Source: an uncultured Elusimicrobia bacterium (GTDB lineage: Bacteria > Elusimicrobiota > Endomicrobiia > Endomicrobiales > CAIRNS01). From it: DNA of 64,000 nt. Shown in pieces: positions 34,812 through 43,899 of the stretch (within the stretch, counting starts at the first letter, position 1; every line of letters begins with the position of its first letter). Made by a program: the position numbers and the translations under genes. The DNA lies in assembly GCA_903880015.1 (NCBI GenBank), contig CAIRNS010000027.1:1-64000 (forward strand), in the 5' to 3' direction. Under the pieces are notes generated by a model that was not told the origin of the DNA, did not search any database, and worked only from the letters and a program-made list of their open reading frames with translations.

Positions 34812-35225
34812 TTAAACGGCACGACGAAGAGGTACATACTTTTGTATCAAGAAACCCGCAAGCGCGCCGCAAGAATCGATACCGACATCTATAACGGACG
34901 GCCCCCGGCCCGGCACAAACGACTGATGGAACTCGTCCGACGCGGCATACAAAACCGTAAACAAAAAAGCACCTGTTAAATAACTTTTCGCCGAAAAATC
35001 CGTTGTTTTTTTCAACGCCCGCACGGTCAGTAAAAACAATAGTGCGTATTCAACCATATGCGCGCATTTGCGCAGAATCAAATCCCAGCCGCCCCATGGC
35101 GTGGCAAGATGCGGAATGCTTGAAAGTGTAAAAATTAATCCGCACCATGCCGCTACGGGCGCCCAAAATATCACCGTATGACCAACGGCGCCCCGGCGGA
35201 AGCCGTCATTATTTTTCGTAGACAT
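34812..35225 (-). CDS. VanZ-like membrane protein
   Basis: A 137-aa protein of the VanZ-like superfamily with about four membrane segments. Typical motifs: FTLSSIPHL, LRKCAHMVEYALLFLL, and the family signature DEFHQSFVPGRGPSVIDVGI. VanZ gives low-level teicoplanin resistance in enterococci; for most homologues, including this one, no function is known. The start is ATG 35225, overlapping obg by 17 bp; the longer frame upstream lies inside obg. Confidence 0.88.
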   Translation of the reverse strand: MSTKNNDGFRRGAVGHTVIFWAPVAAWCGLIFTLSSIPHLATPWGGWDLILRKCAHMVEYALLFLLTVRALKKTTDFSAKSYLTGAFLFTVLYAASDEFHQSFVPGRGPSVIDVGIDSCGALAGFLIQKYVPLRRAV

Positions 35226-36459
35226 ATTCACGGGAACAGATGCGCACCGTATCGCCGACAACGGCCCCGTGCTCATCAAGGGACTTTTCAACACCCATCT
35301 TTTTTAAAATATTCTGGAACCGGCGCAACGCTTCCTGCTGGTTGAAATCCGTCATAGACCATAATTTTTCAATCTTCTTGCCGGACACGACGAACACATC
35401 TTCCTGTTTGGTCACGGTAAAGTCGGGCTCATAGACATATTCGCGGCGGGTTTCTTCGATAAAAACATCGTCCGGCGGTGCGGCGGCAACCATGGCTGCC
35501 AGCGCGTTCATCAACGCGGGCATTCCTTCACCGGTAACCGCTGAAATGGGAAATATTTTTTTCTTTTTGGCATAACGCTTGAACACCTTTAACTTTTCTG
35601 CGGCGTCAGTGACATCCATTTTATTGACCGCAATAAGCATCGGTTTTTTAAGCATTTTCGGCGAATAGCGGGAAAGTTCGTTGTTGATGGTTTTATAGTT
35701 GTGATAGGCCGTCTTGCCGTCGAACCCGGACACATCGATGAGGTGCACCAGCACTTTGGTGCGCTGAATATGACGCAGAAACTCGTCGCCCAGCCCATGA
35801 CCGTCGTGCGCGCCTTCGATGAGGCCCGGAATATCGGCAATAACAAACTGCATGTCGTTAACCGCGACAACGCCGAGGTTCGGTTTTAAGGTTGTAAACG
35901 GATAATCGGCTATTTTCGGGCGGGCAGCGCTGACGCGCGATAAGAAAGTCGATTTACCGGCATTGGGTACGCCGACCAACCCCACATCCGCGATCAATTT
36001 AAGTTCAAGGTCGATAGCGACTTCTTCGCCCAGTTCGCCTTTTTCAGCGATATGGGGGGCGTTGCGCCGCTGTGTTTTAAACGAGGAGTTGCCCCTGCCG
36101 CCGCGGCCGCCTTTGGCAATCATTATTTTTTGGCCGGCTACCGTAAGATCAGCAACCGCTTTGCCGCCGGTATGAATAACCGTCCCCACGGGCACTTTTA
36201 TAACAATATCTTCGGCGCCTCTGCCGTAACAATTACTGTTACTGCCGGGCATACCGTCTTTTGCGCGAAAATGGGGGCGATAGGAAAAATCCAGAAGGGT
36301 TGTCAGCTGAGGGTCTGCAAGAAGATAGACATCGCCGCCCTTGCCGCCGTTGCCGCCGTCAGGTCCGCCCAGCGGAACATACTTCTCCCGCCGAAACGAA
36401 ACAGCACCGGCGCCGCCGCGGCCGGCTATAATAAATATGCGTGCTTTATCGATAAACAT
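35209..36459 (-). CDS. obg: Obg GTPase (50S assembly)
   Basis: Obg/CgtA GTPase acting in 50S maturation and stress response. The glycine-rich Obg domain covers 1-158 (IIAGRGGAGAVSFRREKYVP, GGKGGDVYL, GRGGRGNSSF). The G domain has GVPNAGKSTF (G1), YPFTT (G2), DIPGLIEGA (G3) and NKMD (G4). A C-terminal OCT domain of about 75 residues follows (YEPDFTVTKQEDVFVVSGKK). 416 aa. It follows rplU-rpmA, the standard order. Confidence 0.97.
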   Translation of the reverse strand: MFIDKARIFIIAGRGGAGAVSFRREKYVPLGGPDGGNGGKGGDVYLLADPQLTTLLDFSYRPHFRAKDGMPGSNSNCYGRGAEDIVIKVPVGTVIHTGGKAVADLTVAGQKIMIAKGGRGGRGNSSFKTQRRNAPHIAEKGELGEEVAIDLELKLIADVGLVGVPNAGKSTFLSRVSAARPKIADYPFTTLKPNLGVVAVNDMQFVIADIPGLIEGAHDGHGLGDEFLRHIQRTKVLVHLIDVSGFDGKTAYHNYKTINNELSRYSPKMLKKPMLIAVNKMDVTDAAEKLKVFKRYAKKKKIFPISAVTGEGMPALMNALAAMVAAAPPDDVFIEETRREYVYEPDFTVTKQEDVFVVSGKKIEKLWSMTDFNQQEALRRFQNILKKMGVEKSLDEHGAVVGDTVRICSREYVYEK

Positions 36460-36500
36460 GATTTAATTGAGGAGAGTCCGTCGTCCCCGCGTAGATTGAT

Positions 36501-36578
36501 TCCTGTCATCCCCGAATGGTTCCACCGATAACCCGGTATGAAAACCAGGTCGCCGATGCCCCCATCAGAAATGACAAC
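36501..36578. repeat. Degenerate hairpin repeat between rpmA and obg
   Basis: GTCATCCCCGAATGGTTCCA and a partner ending CATCAGAAATGACAA resemble the 30,249 repeat, but the stems have largely decayed. Confidence 0.45.
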
Positions 36579-36588
36579 GGGGGTGGTT

Positions 36589-36843
36589 TTATGCGGGAAG
36601 AACATTCACGAAACAACGGTCGCCGGCTTTGCGTTCGAACTGAACGGTGCCTGCGATACGGGCAAAAAGAGTGTTATCGGAACCCATGCCGACATTCTTA
36701 CCGGCGTGGAACTTGGTACCGCGCTGACGGATAATGATCATACCCGCTTTAATTTTCTGCGCGCCAAATATTTTGACTCCCAGCCGCTGGCCGGCAGAAT
36801 CGCGGCCGTTTGTGGAAGATCCCTGCGCTTTTGTATGTGCCAT
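36589..36843 (-). CDS. rpmA: 50S ribosomal protein L27
   Basis: L27 reaches towards the peptidyl transferase centre. [20 protein letters not shown] and [20 protein letters not shown], then [21 protein letters not shown], are near-consensus. The N-terminus starts directly with MAHTK, so there is no cleavable leader of the Firmicutes type. 84 aa. It lies 43 bp after rplU. Confidence 0.98.
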   Translation of the reverse strand: MAHTKAQGSSTNGRDSAGQRLGVKIFGAQKIKAGMIIIRQRGTKFHAGKNVGMGSDNTLFARIAGTVQFERKAGDRCFVNVLPA

Positions 36844-36886
36844 TGTATGCCCCCGGAAACTGTGCGTTGTGCTAAACAGTAACGAT

Positions 36887-37201
36887 TTAGTTTGTTTTTA
36901 TTTCTTTTATCTGCAACTCGGTAAGGTTCTGCCGGTGCCCCTGCATTTTTTTGTAACCCTTTTTTGACCGCTTTTTAAACACGATCAATTTCGGCCCACG
37001 CGTTTGGCGAACTACGGTTGCTATGACGGTAGCTCCATCAACTACCGGGCGTCCGATCGTGGCCTTTTCGCCGTCCCCGATCATGAGAACCTTGTCCAGT
37101 ATGACTTCATCACCGACTTTCGCCGGCAGTTTCTCTACCAGAACATTCATCCCCGCTTCAACTTTCAACTGTTTGCTGCCCGTCTCAATAACTGCGTACA
37201 T
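36887..37201 (-). CDS. rplU: 50S ribosomal protein L21
   Basis: L21 binds 23S rRNA domain [22 protein letters not shown] is the family start; [20 protein letters not shown] with YKKMQGHRQ is the C-terminal signature. ATG 37201 is preceded by AAAGGAG; the longer in-frame start is inside the aspC promoter. 104 aa. It heads the rplU-rpmA-obg operon and has a promoter that overlaps that of aspC. Confidence 0.98.
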   Translation of the reverse strand: MYAVIETGSKQLKVEAGMNVLVEKLPAKVGDEVILDKVLMIGDGEKATIGRPVVDGATVIATVVRQTRGPKLIVFKKRSKKGYKKMQGHRQNLTELQIKEIKTN

Positions 37202-37257
37202 TGACTTACTCCTTTCCAATCCGCTATAATATAGCACATTTTTTACCCCCTTGTCAA
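37201..37257. promoter_or_regulatory. Overlapping divergent promoters for rplU and aspC
   Basis: Leftward: TTGACA (37257-37252), 18-base spacer, extended TGC-TATATT (-10 at 37233-37228). Rightward: TTGACT (37201-37206), 18-base spacer, TATAAT (37225-37230), giving a leader of about 45 bases before aspC. The two -10 boxes share bases 37228-37230, so RNA polymerase probably cannot open both at once. Confidence 0.65.
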
Positions 37258-37280
37258 AGCATATACTAAAGGAGCCATTC

Positions 37281-38465
37281 ATGCTGTTATCCGGGCGCGT
37301 TCAAAAGATAAAACCCTCTCCGACCCTTGCCATTGAAGCAAAAGCAAAAGCGCTGAAAGCGCGAGGCGTTGACATCATCAGTTTCGGCGCCGGGGAACCG
37401 GATTGCGATACCCCCGATAACATTAAAGACGCCGCGCGCAAAGCCATTGACGCCGGATTTACCAAATACTGCCCGGTGACCGGCACGCCCGACTTGAAAG
37501 CAGCCATCATCGAAAAATTCAAAACGGACAACGGTCTTGTCTATACGCCTGAAGAGATTATTGTTTCCTGCGGGGCAAAACATTCCCTGTATAATTTGTT
37601 TCAAGCCGTTTTAGGCAAAGGTGACGAGCTGATTGTCCCCGCGCCGTACTGGGTATCATACCCGGACATGGCCCTGCTGGCTGACGCCAAAGTCCGCATT
37701 GTTACCACCAAAGAACGCGACGGCTTTAAGATGACCCCCGCACAACTGTCCAAGGCCATCCGGAAAAAAACCAAAGCAGTGGTGATAAACTCCCCGTCAA
37801 ATCCCACCGGGAGCGCCTATACGACTGAAGAGCTCAGAGCCCTGGCGGCGATATGCATCGAACGAAACATTCTTATCATTGCCGATGACATTTACGAAAA
37901 ACTTGTTTATGATGGCTTTTCCGCAACCACTATCGCCGCCACGATTCCGGAAGCAAAAAATATCACGGTCATCGTTAACGGCGTATCAAAAGCATACGCC
38001 ATGACCGGCTGGCGCATCGGTTACGCTGCCGGCCCCAAAGAAATCATTGCCGCGATGGGCAACATACAGAGCCAGTCGACATCCAATCCAACATCCATTT
38101 CCCTTAAAGCTGCAGCCGAAGCATTGTCCGGTTCTCAGGACAGCGTAAAAACAATGTGCGGGGAATTCGCGCAGCGGCGGGACTATATAGTTGAACGGCT
38201 CAACACGATTAAGGGCGTTCGATGCTTCAAACCGCAGGGAGCGTTTTATGTGTTCCCCAATGTGAAAAAACTTCTCGGTAAAACCTACGGCGGCATACTT
38301 ATCAACACCAGCGCGGAACTCGCTGCCTATCTGCTTGATACCGCACAAATCGCGACCGTTCCCGGAGAACCCTTCGGCGCTCCCGGATACTTACGCCTAT
38401 CCTACGCCACATCCCTTGCCAACATAAAAACCGGCCTCGACCGCCTAGAACAAGCCCTTAAATAA
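37281..38465 (+). CDS. aspC: Aspartate aminotransferase-type class I/II aminotransferase
   Basis: PLP enzyme most similar in motifs to the AspB/AAT Ib group, which interconverts aspartate/oxaloacetate and glutamate/2-oxoglutarate. IISFGAGEPDCDTPDNIKDA is the start of the fold; SPSNPTGSAY, IIADDIYEKLVYDG and VNGVSKAYAMTGWRIGYAAG follow, with the Schiff-base Lys in SKAYAM, and LRLSYATS carries the substrate Arg. ATG 37281 is chosen for the GGAG six bases ahead; 394 aa. It is inverted relative to its surroundings and sits between rng and rplU, genes that are usually adjacent. Confidence 0.93.
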   Translation: MLLSGRVQKIKPSPTLAIEAKAKALKARGVDIISFGAGEPDCDTPDNIKDAARKAIDAGFTKYCPVTGTPDLKAAIIEKFKTDNGLVYTPEEIIVSCGAKHSLYNLFQAVLGKGDELIVPAPYWVSYPDMALLADAKVRIVTTKERDGFKMTPAQLSKAIRKKTKAVVINSPSNPTGSAYTTEELRALAAICIERNILIIADDIYEKLVYDGFSATTIAATIPEAKNITVIVNGVSKAYAMTGWRIGYAAGPKEIIAAMGNIQSQSTSNPTSISLKAAAEALSGSQDSVKTMCGEFAQRRDYIVERLNTIKGVRCFKPQGAFYVFPNVKKLLGKTYGGILINTSAELAAYLLDTAQIATVPGEPFGAPGYLRLSYATSLANIKTGLDRLEQALK

Positions 38466-38489
38466 TATTTCGTTTTACTTTTTCTTCGT

Positions 38490-38714
38490 TGTTGGGCCCC
38501 ATTGGGCGACAATGAGATGAGTAATTTTTCGGGAATTAAGCTCCGATTGTCTGAGTCCGTCCTGGCGCAGCCGACGGACGAGTTTGAGGAGCTTCCGAAA
38601 AATTGCGAACGAATGCCCATGTGCGACTTCCGATATATAATTATATGGAGTCCCCGGGGGGAGTGGTGTGTCTTCTTTTGTAACGTTTTTTTTCGCACAA
38701 GCAAAAGAAAAGTC
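38490..38714 (+). repeat. Large structured dispersed repeat, copy C (long type)
   Basis: The most diverged copy. Outer stem AATTTTTCGG (38523-38532) with CCGAAAAATT (38595-38604), an added stem AAGCTCC (38538-38544) with GGAGCTT (38588-38594), and inner stem GTCCGTC (38555-38561) with GACGGAC (38573-38579). It carries an extra palindrome ATATAATTATAT (38635-38646) found otherwise only in copy D, where it reads ATGTAGCTACAT. It lies between the convergent aspC and rng genes and may end both transcripts. Confidence 0.8.
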
Positions 38715-38722
38715 AATCATTC

Positions 38723-40150
38723 CTATTCAACAATAATCTGATAATCTTCCCAGGGGACATCATGTGCCGTTTGAATATCGATGTCGCCGCCGACGGCTTT
38801 TTTTAGACGGGCTATGCGCTCACGGAAATAGAGGGCGACATGCGGCGCAAGCCGAATCTTCACTCTGCCGGGGTGGCACGAGAGTTTCATTTGTTCAAGC
38901 TCCTGCTTAACGGCAATGAACATGGTTTCCCGCGCGAGCACCTGTCCGGACCCGTGACACTGGGGGCACAATTCGCCCATCAATGCCAGAAACGATTCCC
39001 GGCGCCGTTCACGCGTCATCTCGATAAGCCCCAATTTGGTTATCGGCCAAATCTTTATTTTTGCCTTATCGCCTTTGACCGCCTGCGATATCGCTTCCAG
39101 AACCCGTTGGCGGTTCTTGGCGTGTTTCATGTCGATAAAATCTATCACGATGATGCCGCCGATGTTGCGCAGCCGCAATTGACGGGGAATTTCTTTGGCT
39201 GCTTCAATATTGGTAATCGTCACCGTTTCTTCCTGCGACCGTTTCCCCGTGAATCGGCCGGTATTAACATCTATTGCGCACAGCGATTCAGCTTCCTGAA
39301 TAATGAGGTACCCGCCAGAAGGCAAATCGACGCGGTTGGAACGCAGCCCCTTGATTTCCTCATCGACATGGAACGCCTTGAGTATCGGCGTTTTAGCGGT
39401 GAAGAGTTTGACCCGGTCGGCAAGCTCGGGGGAAACAATTTTCACGAACTCCAACACTTCTTTGTGCTCTTCAACGGAGTCCACCAAAAACAGCTCGACA
39501 TCTTCGTTGAAATAGTCCCGGACGGTCTGGAACACTATCCCCAAATCCCGGTGCAGCAATGCCGGCGCCTTAACCCGCTCTGCGCGGTGCTGTATGGAAA
39601 GCCATAAGCGCGTCAAATATTTCACCTCGCGCTTGAGTTCTTTTTCCGTGGCGTCTTCGGCTTCGGTGCGCACAATAAACGCGCCCGGCAAGTCCGACCG
39701 CACGGAATTGACGATAGATTTCAAACGGCTCCGTTCTTCGCGCGCCTGAATATTCTTTGAAATGCCGATATGCCCGCTAAAAGGCATATACACTAAAAAT
39801 CTGCCCGGCAAAGATATGTCCATGGTGGCTTTCGCGCCCTTGGTGCTGATTGGTTCTTTATCCACCTGAACCAGAATATCTTCACTGTTTGAAATCATCT
39901 TCTCAATTTTTGTTTCTTTGTTGGACGCAATCACATCGTCGACATACAGATACACATTTTTTTCAAGCCCCGCATCGACAAAAGCGCTGGAAAGCCCGGG
40001 CAGAACATTGCGGACCCGGCCCTTATAAATATTGCCCACAATCTTTTCCGACTCGCGCCGTTCGATAAACAAATCGACGATCTTCCCGTTCTCAATGATC
40101 GCCACCCGTGTTTCTTCGTGCGTCCTGCTGACCACAATTTCTTTTTTCAT
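38723..40150 (-). CDS. rng: Ribonuclease G/E family endoribonuclease
   Basis: Single-strand endoribonuclease for rRNA and mRNA processing. An S1 domain lies at about 33-115 (GNIYKGRVRNVLPGLSSAFV), then the RNase H-like and DNase I-like catalytic region with metal Asp residues in CAIDVNTGRFTG and IVIDFIDMK. The zinc-link CPQCHGSG is present. About 475 aa with no long C-terminal scaffold, so the RNase G form. ATG 40150 is chosen because GGAGTGTGGC directly precedes it. It lies downstream of the radical SAM fusion gene, the standard order. Confidence 0.95.
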   Translation of the reverse strand: MKKEIVVSRTHEETRVAIIENGKIVDLFIERRESEKIVGNIYKGRVRNVLPGLSSAFVDAGLEKNVYLYVDDVIASNKETKIEKMISNSEDILVQVDKEPISTKGAKATMDISLPGRFLVYMPFSGHIGISKNIQAREERSRLKSIVNSVRSDLPGAFIVRTEAEDATEKELKREVKYLTRLWLSIQHRAERVKAPALLHRDLGIVFQTVRDYFNEDVELFLVDSVEEHKEVLEFVKIVSPELADRVKLFTAKTPILKAFHVDEEIKGLRSNRVDLPSGGYLIIQEAESLCAIDVNTGRFTGKRSQEETVTITNIEAAKEIPRQLRLRNIGGIIVIDFIDMKHAKNRQRVLEAISQAVKGDKAKIKIWPITKLGLIEMTRERRRESFLALMGELCPQCHGSGQVLARETMFIAVKQELEQMKLSCHPGRVKIRLAPHVALYFRERIARLKKAVGGDIDIQTAHDVPWEDYQIIVE

Positions 40151-40212
40151 GCCACACTCCATTTTCTTTGTCTAAATTTTAATTATACGAGAAATTTTTC
40201 TGCGTCCCCGGA

Positions 40213-42705
40213 TCAAGGTTCCGTCAACGATCCATCTTTTTTCTCGATCCACAACGCCGTCCGCACGATGCGCAGCAGTTTAAGCTCATCGTCAGTCATA
40301 CCGGTAAGCGCCTGAACGATCTTTTCCGGCTTGACATTTTTTTTCGGGCCGAATCTGATGCGCAAAATAAGCGTTTCGTTCTCGGCGCTCAAAGTGATTA
40401 TCAACGGCTTGGCGTCAATCTTCTGGATCTTGTCTTCTTTTTTCTTTTCAATGATAATTTCCGGACATGCCAGCAACGCCTCGATTTTTTTACCGATATC
40501 CGCGCCCCAGCCGTCCGCCTGTGTGCCGACACCCCGGCGAATCGTGTAATCGGATACATTAACCAGCGAATCAAACGACGGGAAAAATACCGGCACTTTT
40601 TTTACCGACGCCAGATGAAACCCGGGTGGAAGGACTGCGTTGACCCGTTCAACAATTTCGGCCGGTTCCATCCTGCGCGCCAATTCAACTTCAAGAAACT
40701 CGCTGACGCTTTCATGGCCTACTGAAACCGCCGGACCAAAAGCTATCTTGGGCTTTGGGCTAAACCCCCCGGAATAGACCAGCGGCAACTCTGCCCGGCG
40801 CACTGCCCGACGAAAGGCCTCAATCTGTTCCAGGTGCGACACAAACCGGACGATGCCCGTGCGTTCAAATCTCAGACGCATGCGCGCCGCCACCGGGACG
40901 ACACTGCGGGCGTTGGGCACCTTAAGCGCCGGAATGTTCACCTCAGGTTTTTGCTCAGCCACCGCATCGCCTGAACTCTGCAAGGCCTCTACCGCCAGCG
41001 CGGCGGCCTGAAACTGTTTCCACAGCCCGGGCTTGTCCATGCCCAAAACAATGTGTTCCCACGGAAGAACTTCTTGTGCGCTTCTTTCGCGATACAAATA
41101 AAAGTGCGGTTCTACCCCGGTTTCCTTAAATGCCGCATACCATTTATCCATCTGAAGATTTTCCCGCCACTGGTCAAACCGGCACCCTTTTTGCCATGCC
41201 GTCACAATGGTGCGCGATAACCGACGATCCCCGCGGGCAAGCACTCCCTCCAGAATGCTTGATTCAACAAAATGACTTTTCACCGACGCTGGAAGGGCCT
41301 TCTGCAGATACCGCAGTTTTTCTTTCAAATCATCCGGCTGATGCATAGCAACCCACTGAAACGGCGTCTGCGCCTTGGGTACATACGGCGACACCGTCAC
41401 GGTAAAATTGAGCCCCTGCGCACTTTTCTTGATGGAACGAACCAGCGTGATAATACCATCAATATCCGCGGGCGTTTCCGTCGGCAATCCAATCATGAAA
41501 TATAATTTTATGACATTCCACCCGCTCTGCCAGGCGCGAATAAGCGTCGCCCGAATCTCGCTCTCGGAAAGATCCTTGCCGATATACGCCCGCAGCCGTT
41601 CGGTACCCGCTTCGGGCGCAAAGGTCAGCGTCGGCCGTTTGTTGAGCCCGAGATTGCCCGCGACCGCCAGCGAAAACTGACTGCATTTAAGCGACGGTAG
41701 CGACACATTAATCTTTTGCGCCCCGTGACGCCGGTGGAACTCCGTCAACAATAAATCAAGGTCTTTGTAGTCGGTACACGACAAGGAAGAAAACGCCACT
41801 TCTTCAAACCCCGTCGCTTTCAACCCGTCATCCGCCAACTGCAGCACTTTGTCCATCGGCCGCGGACGCCACGGAAAATAATATTTGGTCGCCTGACAGA
41901 ACCGGCACTGGCTGGGACACCCGCGCGCCACCTCAATATTTAACCGGTCATGCACCGCCTGCAGGTACGGCACAATCTTTTTCGAAGGAAAGTAAGCATT
42001 CGCAACCTTCACGGTCCGCTTTTTGACCGCCGCAGGAATATCCGACGAAACCGGCGTAACCGCACCAACAGTCCCATCCTCATTATAAGAAACCGTATAC
42101 AACGACGGCACATAAACCCCGTCAATCTTCGCCAGCGCCCGCAACAAAGTTTGTTTGTCCGCCCCCTTGGTCTTATATTCCTTCACGCACTCAATGATAT
42201 CCCCAATCGCCTCTTCCCCATCTCCCACAACAAACGCGTCAAAGAAGTCCGCCACGGGCTCCGGATTAGCCGTCATCGGCCCCCCGCCGATAACCAGCGG
42301 GAAAATATCACTCCGGTCTTTTGAGTACATCGGCAACCCCGCCAAATCCAGCATGTTGACCACATTGGTCGCACACAACTCAAATTGTAACGTAATCCCG
42401 ACTATATCAAATGCCTTTAAGGGTGTTAAGGTTTCCAGCGAAAACAGCGGAGCCGATTTTTCGCGTAAAATCTTCTCCATATCCGCCGCCGGCGAATAAC
42501 ACCGCTCGGCCCGCGCATCCGCTCGTTCATTAACGAGATGATACAGAATCTCCAACCCCAAATTCGATATCCCCACCTCATAAAGGTCCGGAAAACACAA
42601 ACACACACTCACCGCATCCCGTTTCACCTCGTGACAAGAATGCAATTCATGATTAATATATCTCCCCGGCCTCTGCACCAACGGCAAAATCTCTTCAATA
42701 TTCAT
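40213..42705 (-). CDS. B12-binding-type radical SAM protein fused to DUF2344
   Basis: An 830-aa fusion. The N-terminal B12-binding-like domain (about 20-180) is followed by a radical SAM domain with the cluster motif ARGCPSQCRFCQATKYYFP (CX3CX2C). A C-terminal DUF2344 domain (about 600-780) starts RLRFERTGIVRFVSHLEQIE and contains LVYSGGFSPKPKIAFG. These match the TIGR03960 (radical SAM) and TIGR03936 (DUF2344) families, which are separate genes in some phyla and one gene in others. Function is unknown; constant linkage to rng, rplU and obg suggests an RNA or translation role. ATG 42705 (MNIEEILPL) is preferred to 42744. Confidence 0.92.
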   Translation of the reverse strand: MNIEEILPLVQRPGRYINHELHSCHEVKRDAVSVCLCFPDLYEVGISNLGLEILYHLVNERADARAERCYSPAADMEKILREKSAPLFSLETLTPLKAFDIVGITLQFELCATNVVNMLDLAGLPMYSKDRSDIFPLVIGGGPMTANPEPVADFFDAFVVGDGEEAIGDIIECVKEYKTKGADKQTLLRALAKIDGVYVPSLYTVSYNEDGTVGAVTPVSSDIPAAVKKRTVKVANAYFPSKKIVPYLQAVHDRLNIEVARGCPSQCRFCQATKYYFPWRPRPMDKVLQLADDGLKATGFEEVAFSSLSCTDYKDLDLLLTEFHRRHGAQKINVSLPSLKCSQFSLAVAGNLGLNKRPTLTFAPEAGTERLRAYIGKDLSESEIRATLIRAWQSGWNVIKLYFMIGLPTETPADIDGIITLVRSIKKSAQGLNFTVTVSPYVPKAQTPFQWVAMHQPDDLKEKLRYLQKALPASVKSHFVESSILEGVLARGDRRLSRTIVTAWQKGCRFDQWRENLQMDKWYAAFKETGVEPHFYLYRERSAQEVLPWEHIVLGMDKPGLWKQFQAAALAVEALQSSGDAVAEQKPEVNIPALKVPNARSVVPVAARMRLRFERTGIVRFVSHLEQIEAFRRAVRRAELPLVYSGGFSPKPKIAFGPAVSVGHESVSEFLEVELARRMEPAEIVERVNAVLPPGFHLASVKKVPVFFPSFDSLVNVSDYTIRRGVGTQADGWGADIGKKIEALLACPEIIIEKKKEDKIQKIDAKPLIITLSAENETLILRIRFGPKKNVKPEKIVQALTGMTDDELKLLRIVRTALWIEKKDGSLTEP

Positions 42706-42746
42706 CGCGTCCCATCCATTTCGTTTCCAGAATTTTAATATCACCG

Positions 42747-43853
42747 CTATTTAGAGCAAGTTCTCGATCCCTCTTTCTCCAACTCCTTTTCAATTTCTTC
42801 TATACTGGGGAGGCTCGATTTTAATTTCTTTGGCAATGAATGTGTTAACTGATATTCCGAAACACCAATCGGTTTATGGATATTGCTTAAAGCATATTCG
42901 GCAACAACCTTATCTTTCTTTTTGCATATCAGGATACCGATGGTTGCCTTGTCTTGTTCGGTTCGCAACTGGGCATCAACCGCCTTGAGATAAAAGTTCA
43001 TTTTTCCGGCATGTTCCGGTTCGAAATCGACTGTTTTTAACTCGACTACCACATACGCATGCAACCTGGTATGGTAAAACAGTAAATCAATAAAGAATTC
43101 CCGGGCACCTACTTGCAAGGGAACTTGCTTGCCAATATAGGAAAATCCGGCCCCAAGTTCCATCAGGAATTGCGTGACATGATTTGTCAGGGCATTTTCA
43201 AGTTCTCGCTCGTTATACCCTTTCGTCATAGCCAGAAAATCGAAAACATAAGGATCTTTAAGCACCTGAACAGCAAGGTCAGACTGTGGTTTTGGCAAGG
43301 TCAGCGTGAAATTATTGATTGATTTTCCTTCCCGTTTATCCAGTCCCCGATCCATTTGATGAACTAAAACACTGCGACTCCAATTATGAGTAATAGTGTT
43401 TTGAACATAATATAGCGCTTGGTCAATATTTTTACATTTTGAGATTATAGCGATATTATGTCCCCAAGGTATTTGGGTAATTTGAACAATAGTCCGTTGC
43501 ATATTTTGATCCAAAGCGCTGGGCTTCTTTAATTGTCCAACAGGTTGTTGGACAATTGCAGTGGACCGATTATAAAAGAGATACCATTTTTTTACATACA
43601 TCAAGTTGCTACGGGAGAAGCCTTTCACATCGGGAAATTCCGATATCAAATCTTTACTCAATTGATCGATGAGCTTATCACCCCACACGCCGTGAGATTG
43701 CTTTGCAACGATATCAGATCCGAGCCCCCAATAAAAGCTGAGAAGCTCCGTGTTTACCTTGACAGATGCTTTTATCTGCGTTTGCCGCACTTTTGCTTTT
43801 ATATCGGCAAGCCATTGTTTGTATTCTTTATCAGTATATAAACGGTGATTCAT
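42747..43853 (-). CDS. yhcG: YhcG/DUF1016-type PD-(D/E)xK nuclease family protein
   Basis: An N-terminal DUF1016 domain (residues 10-160: KVNTELLSFYWGLGSDIVAK, FSRSNLMYVKKWYLFY) and a C-terminal nuclease-like domain (210-340) with FFIDLLFYHTRLHAYVVVELK, giving the D...ExK centre, and ATIGILICKKKD. Family members occur as accessory genes near R-M and mobile loci; the activity is not settled. It is visibly more AT-rich than its neighbours and interrupts the usual rodA-radical SAM order, with repeat copy D directly upstream, so it looks acquired. AGGAGC precedes ATG. Confidence 0.9.
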   Translation of the reverse strand: MNHRLYTDKEYKQWLADIKAKVRQTQIKASVKVNTELLSFYWGLGSDIVAKQSHGVWGDKLIDQLSKDLISEFPDVKGFSRSNLMYVKKWYLFYNRSTAIVQQPVGQLKKPSALDQNMQRTIVQITQIPWGHNIAIISKCKNIDQALYYVQNTITHNWSRSVLVHQMDRGLDKREGKSINNFTLTLPKPQSDLAVQVLKDPYVFDFLAMTKGYNERELENALTNHVTQFLMELGAGFSYIGKQVPLQVGAREFFIDLLFYHTRLHAYVVVELKTVDFEPEHAGKMNFYLKAVDAQLRTEQDKATIGILICKKKDKVVAEYALSNIHKPIGVSEYQLTHSLPKKLKSSLPSIEEIEKELEKEGSRTCSK

Positions 43854-43899
43854 ATCTAAGCTCCTGCCTCCGTTATTCCCCTTAAGTAGTCAAGCCAAC

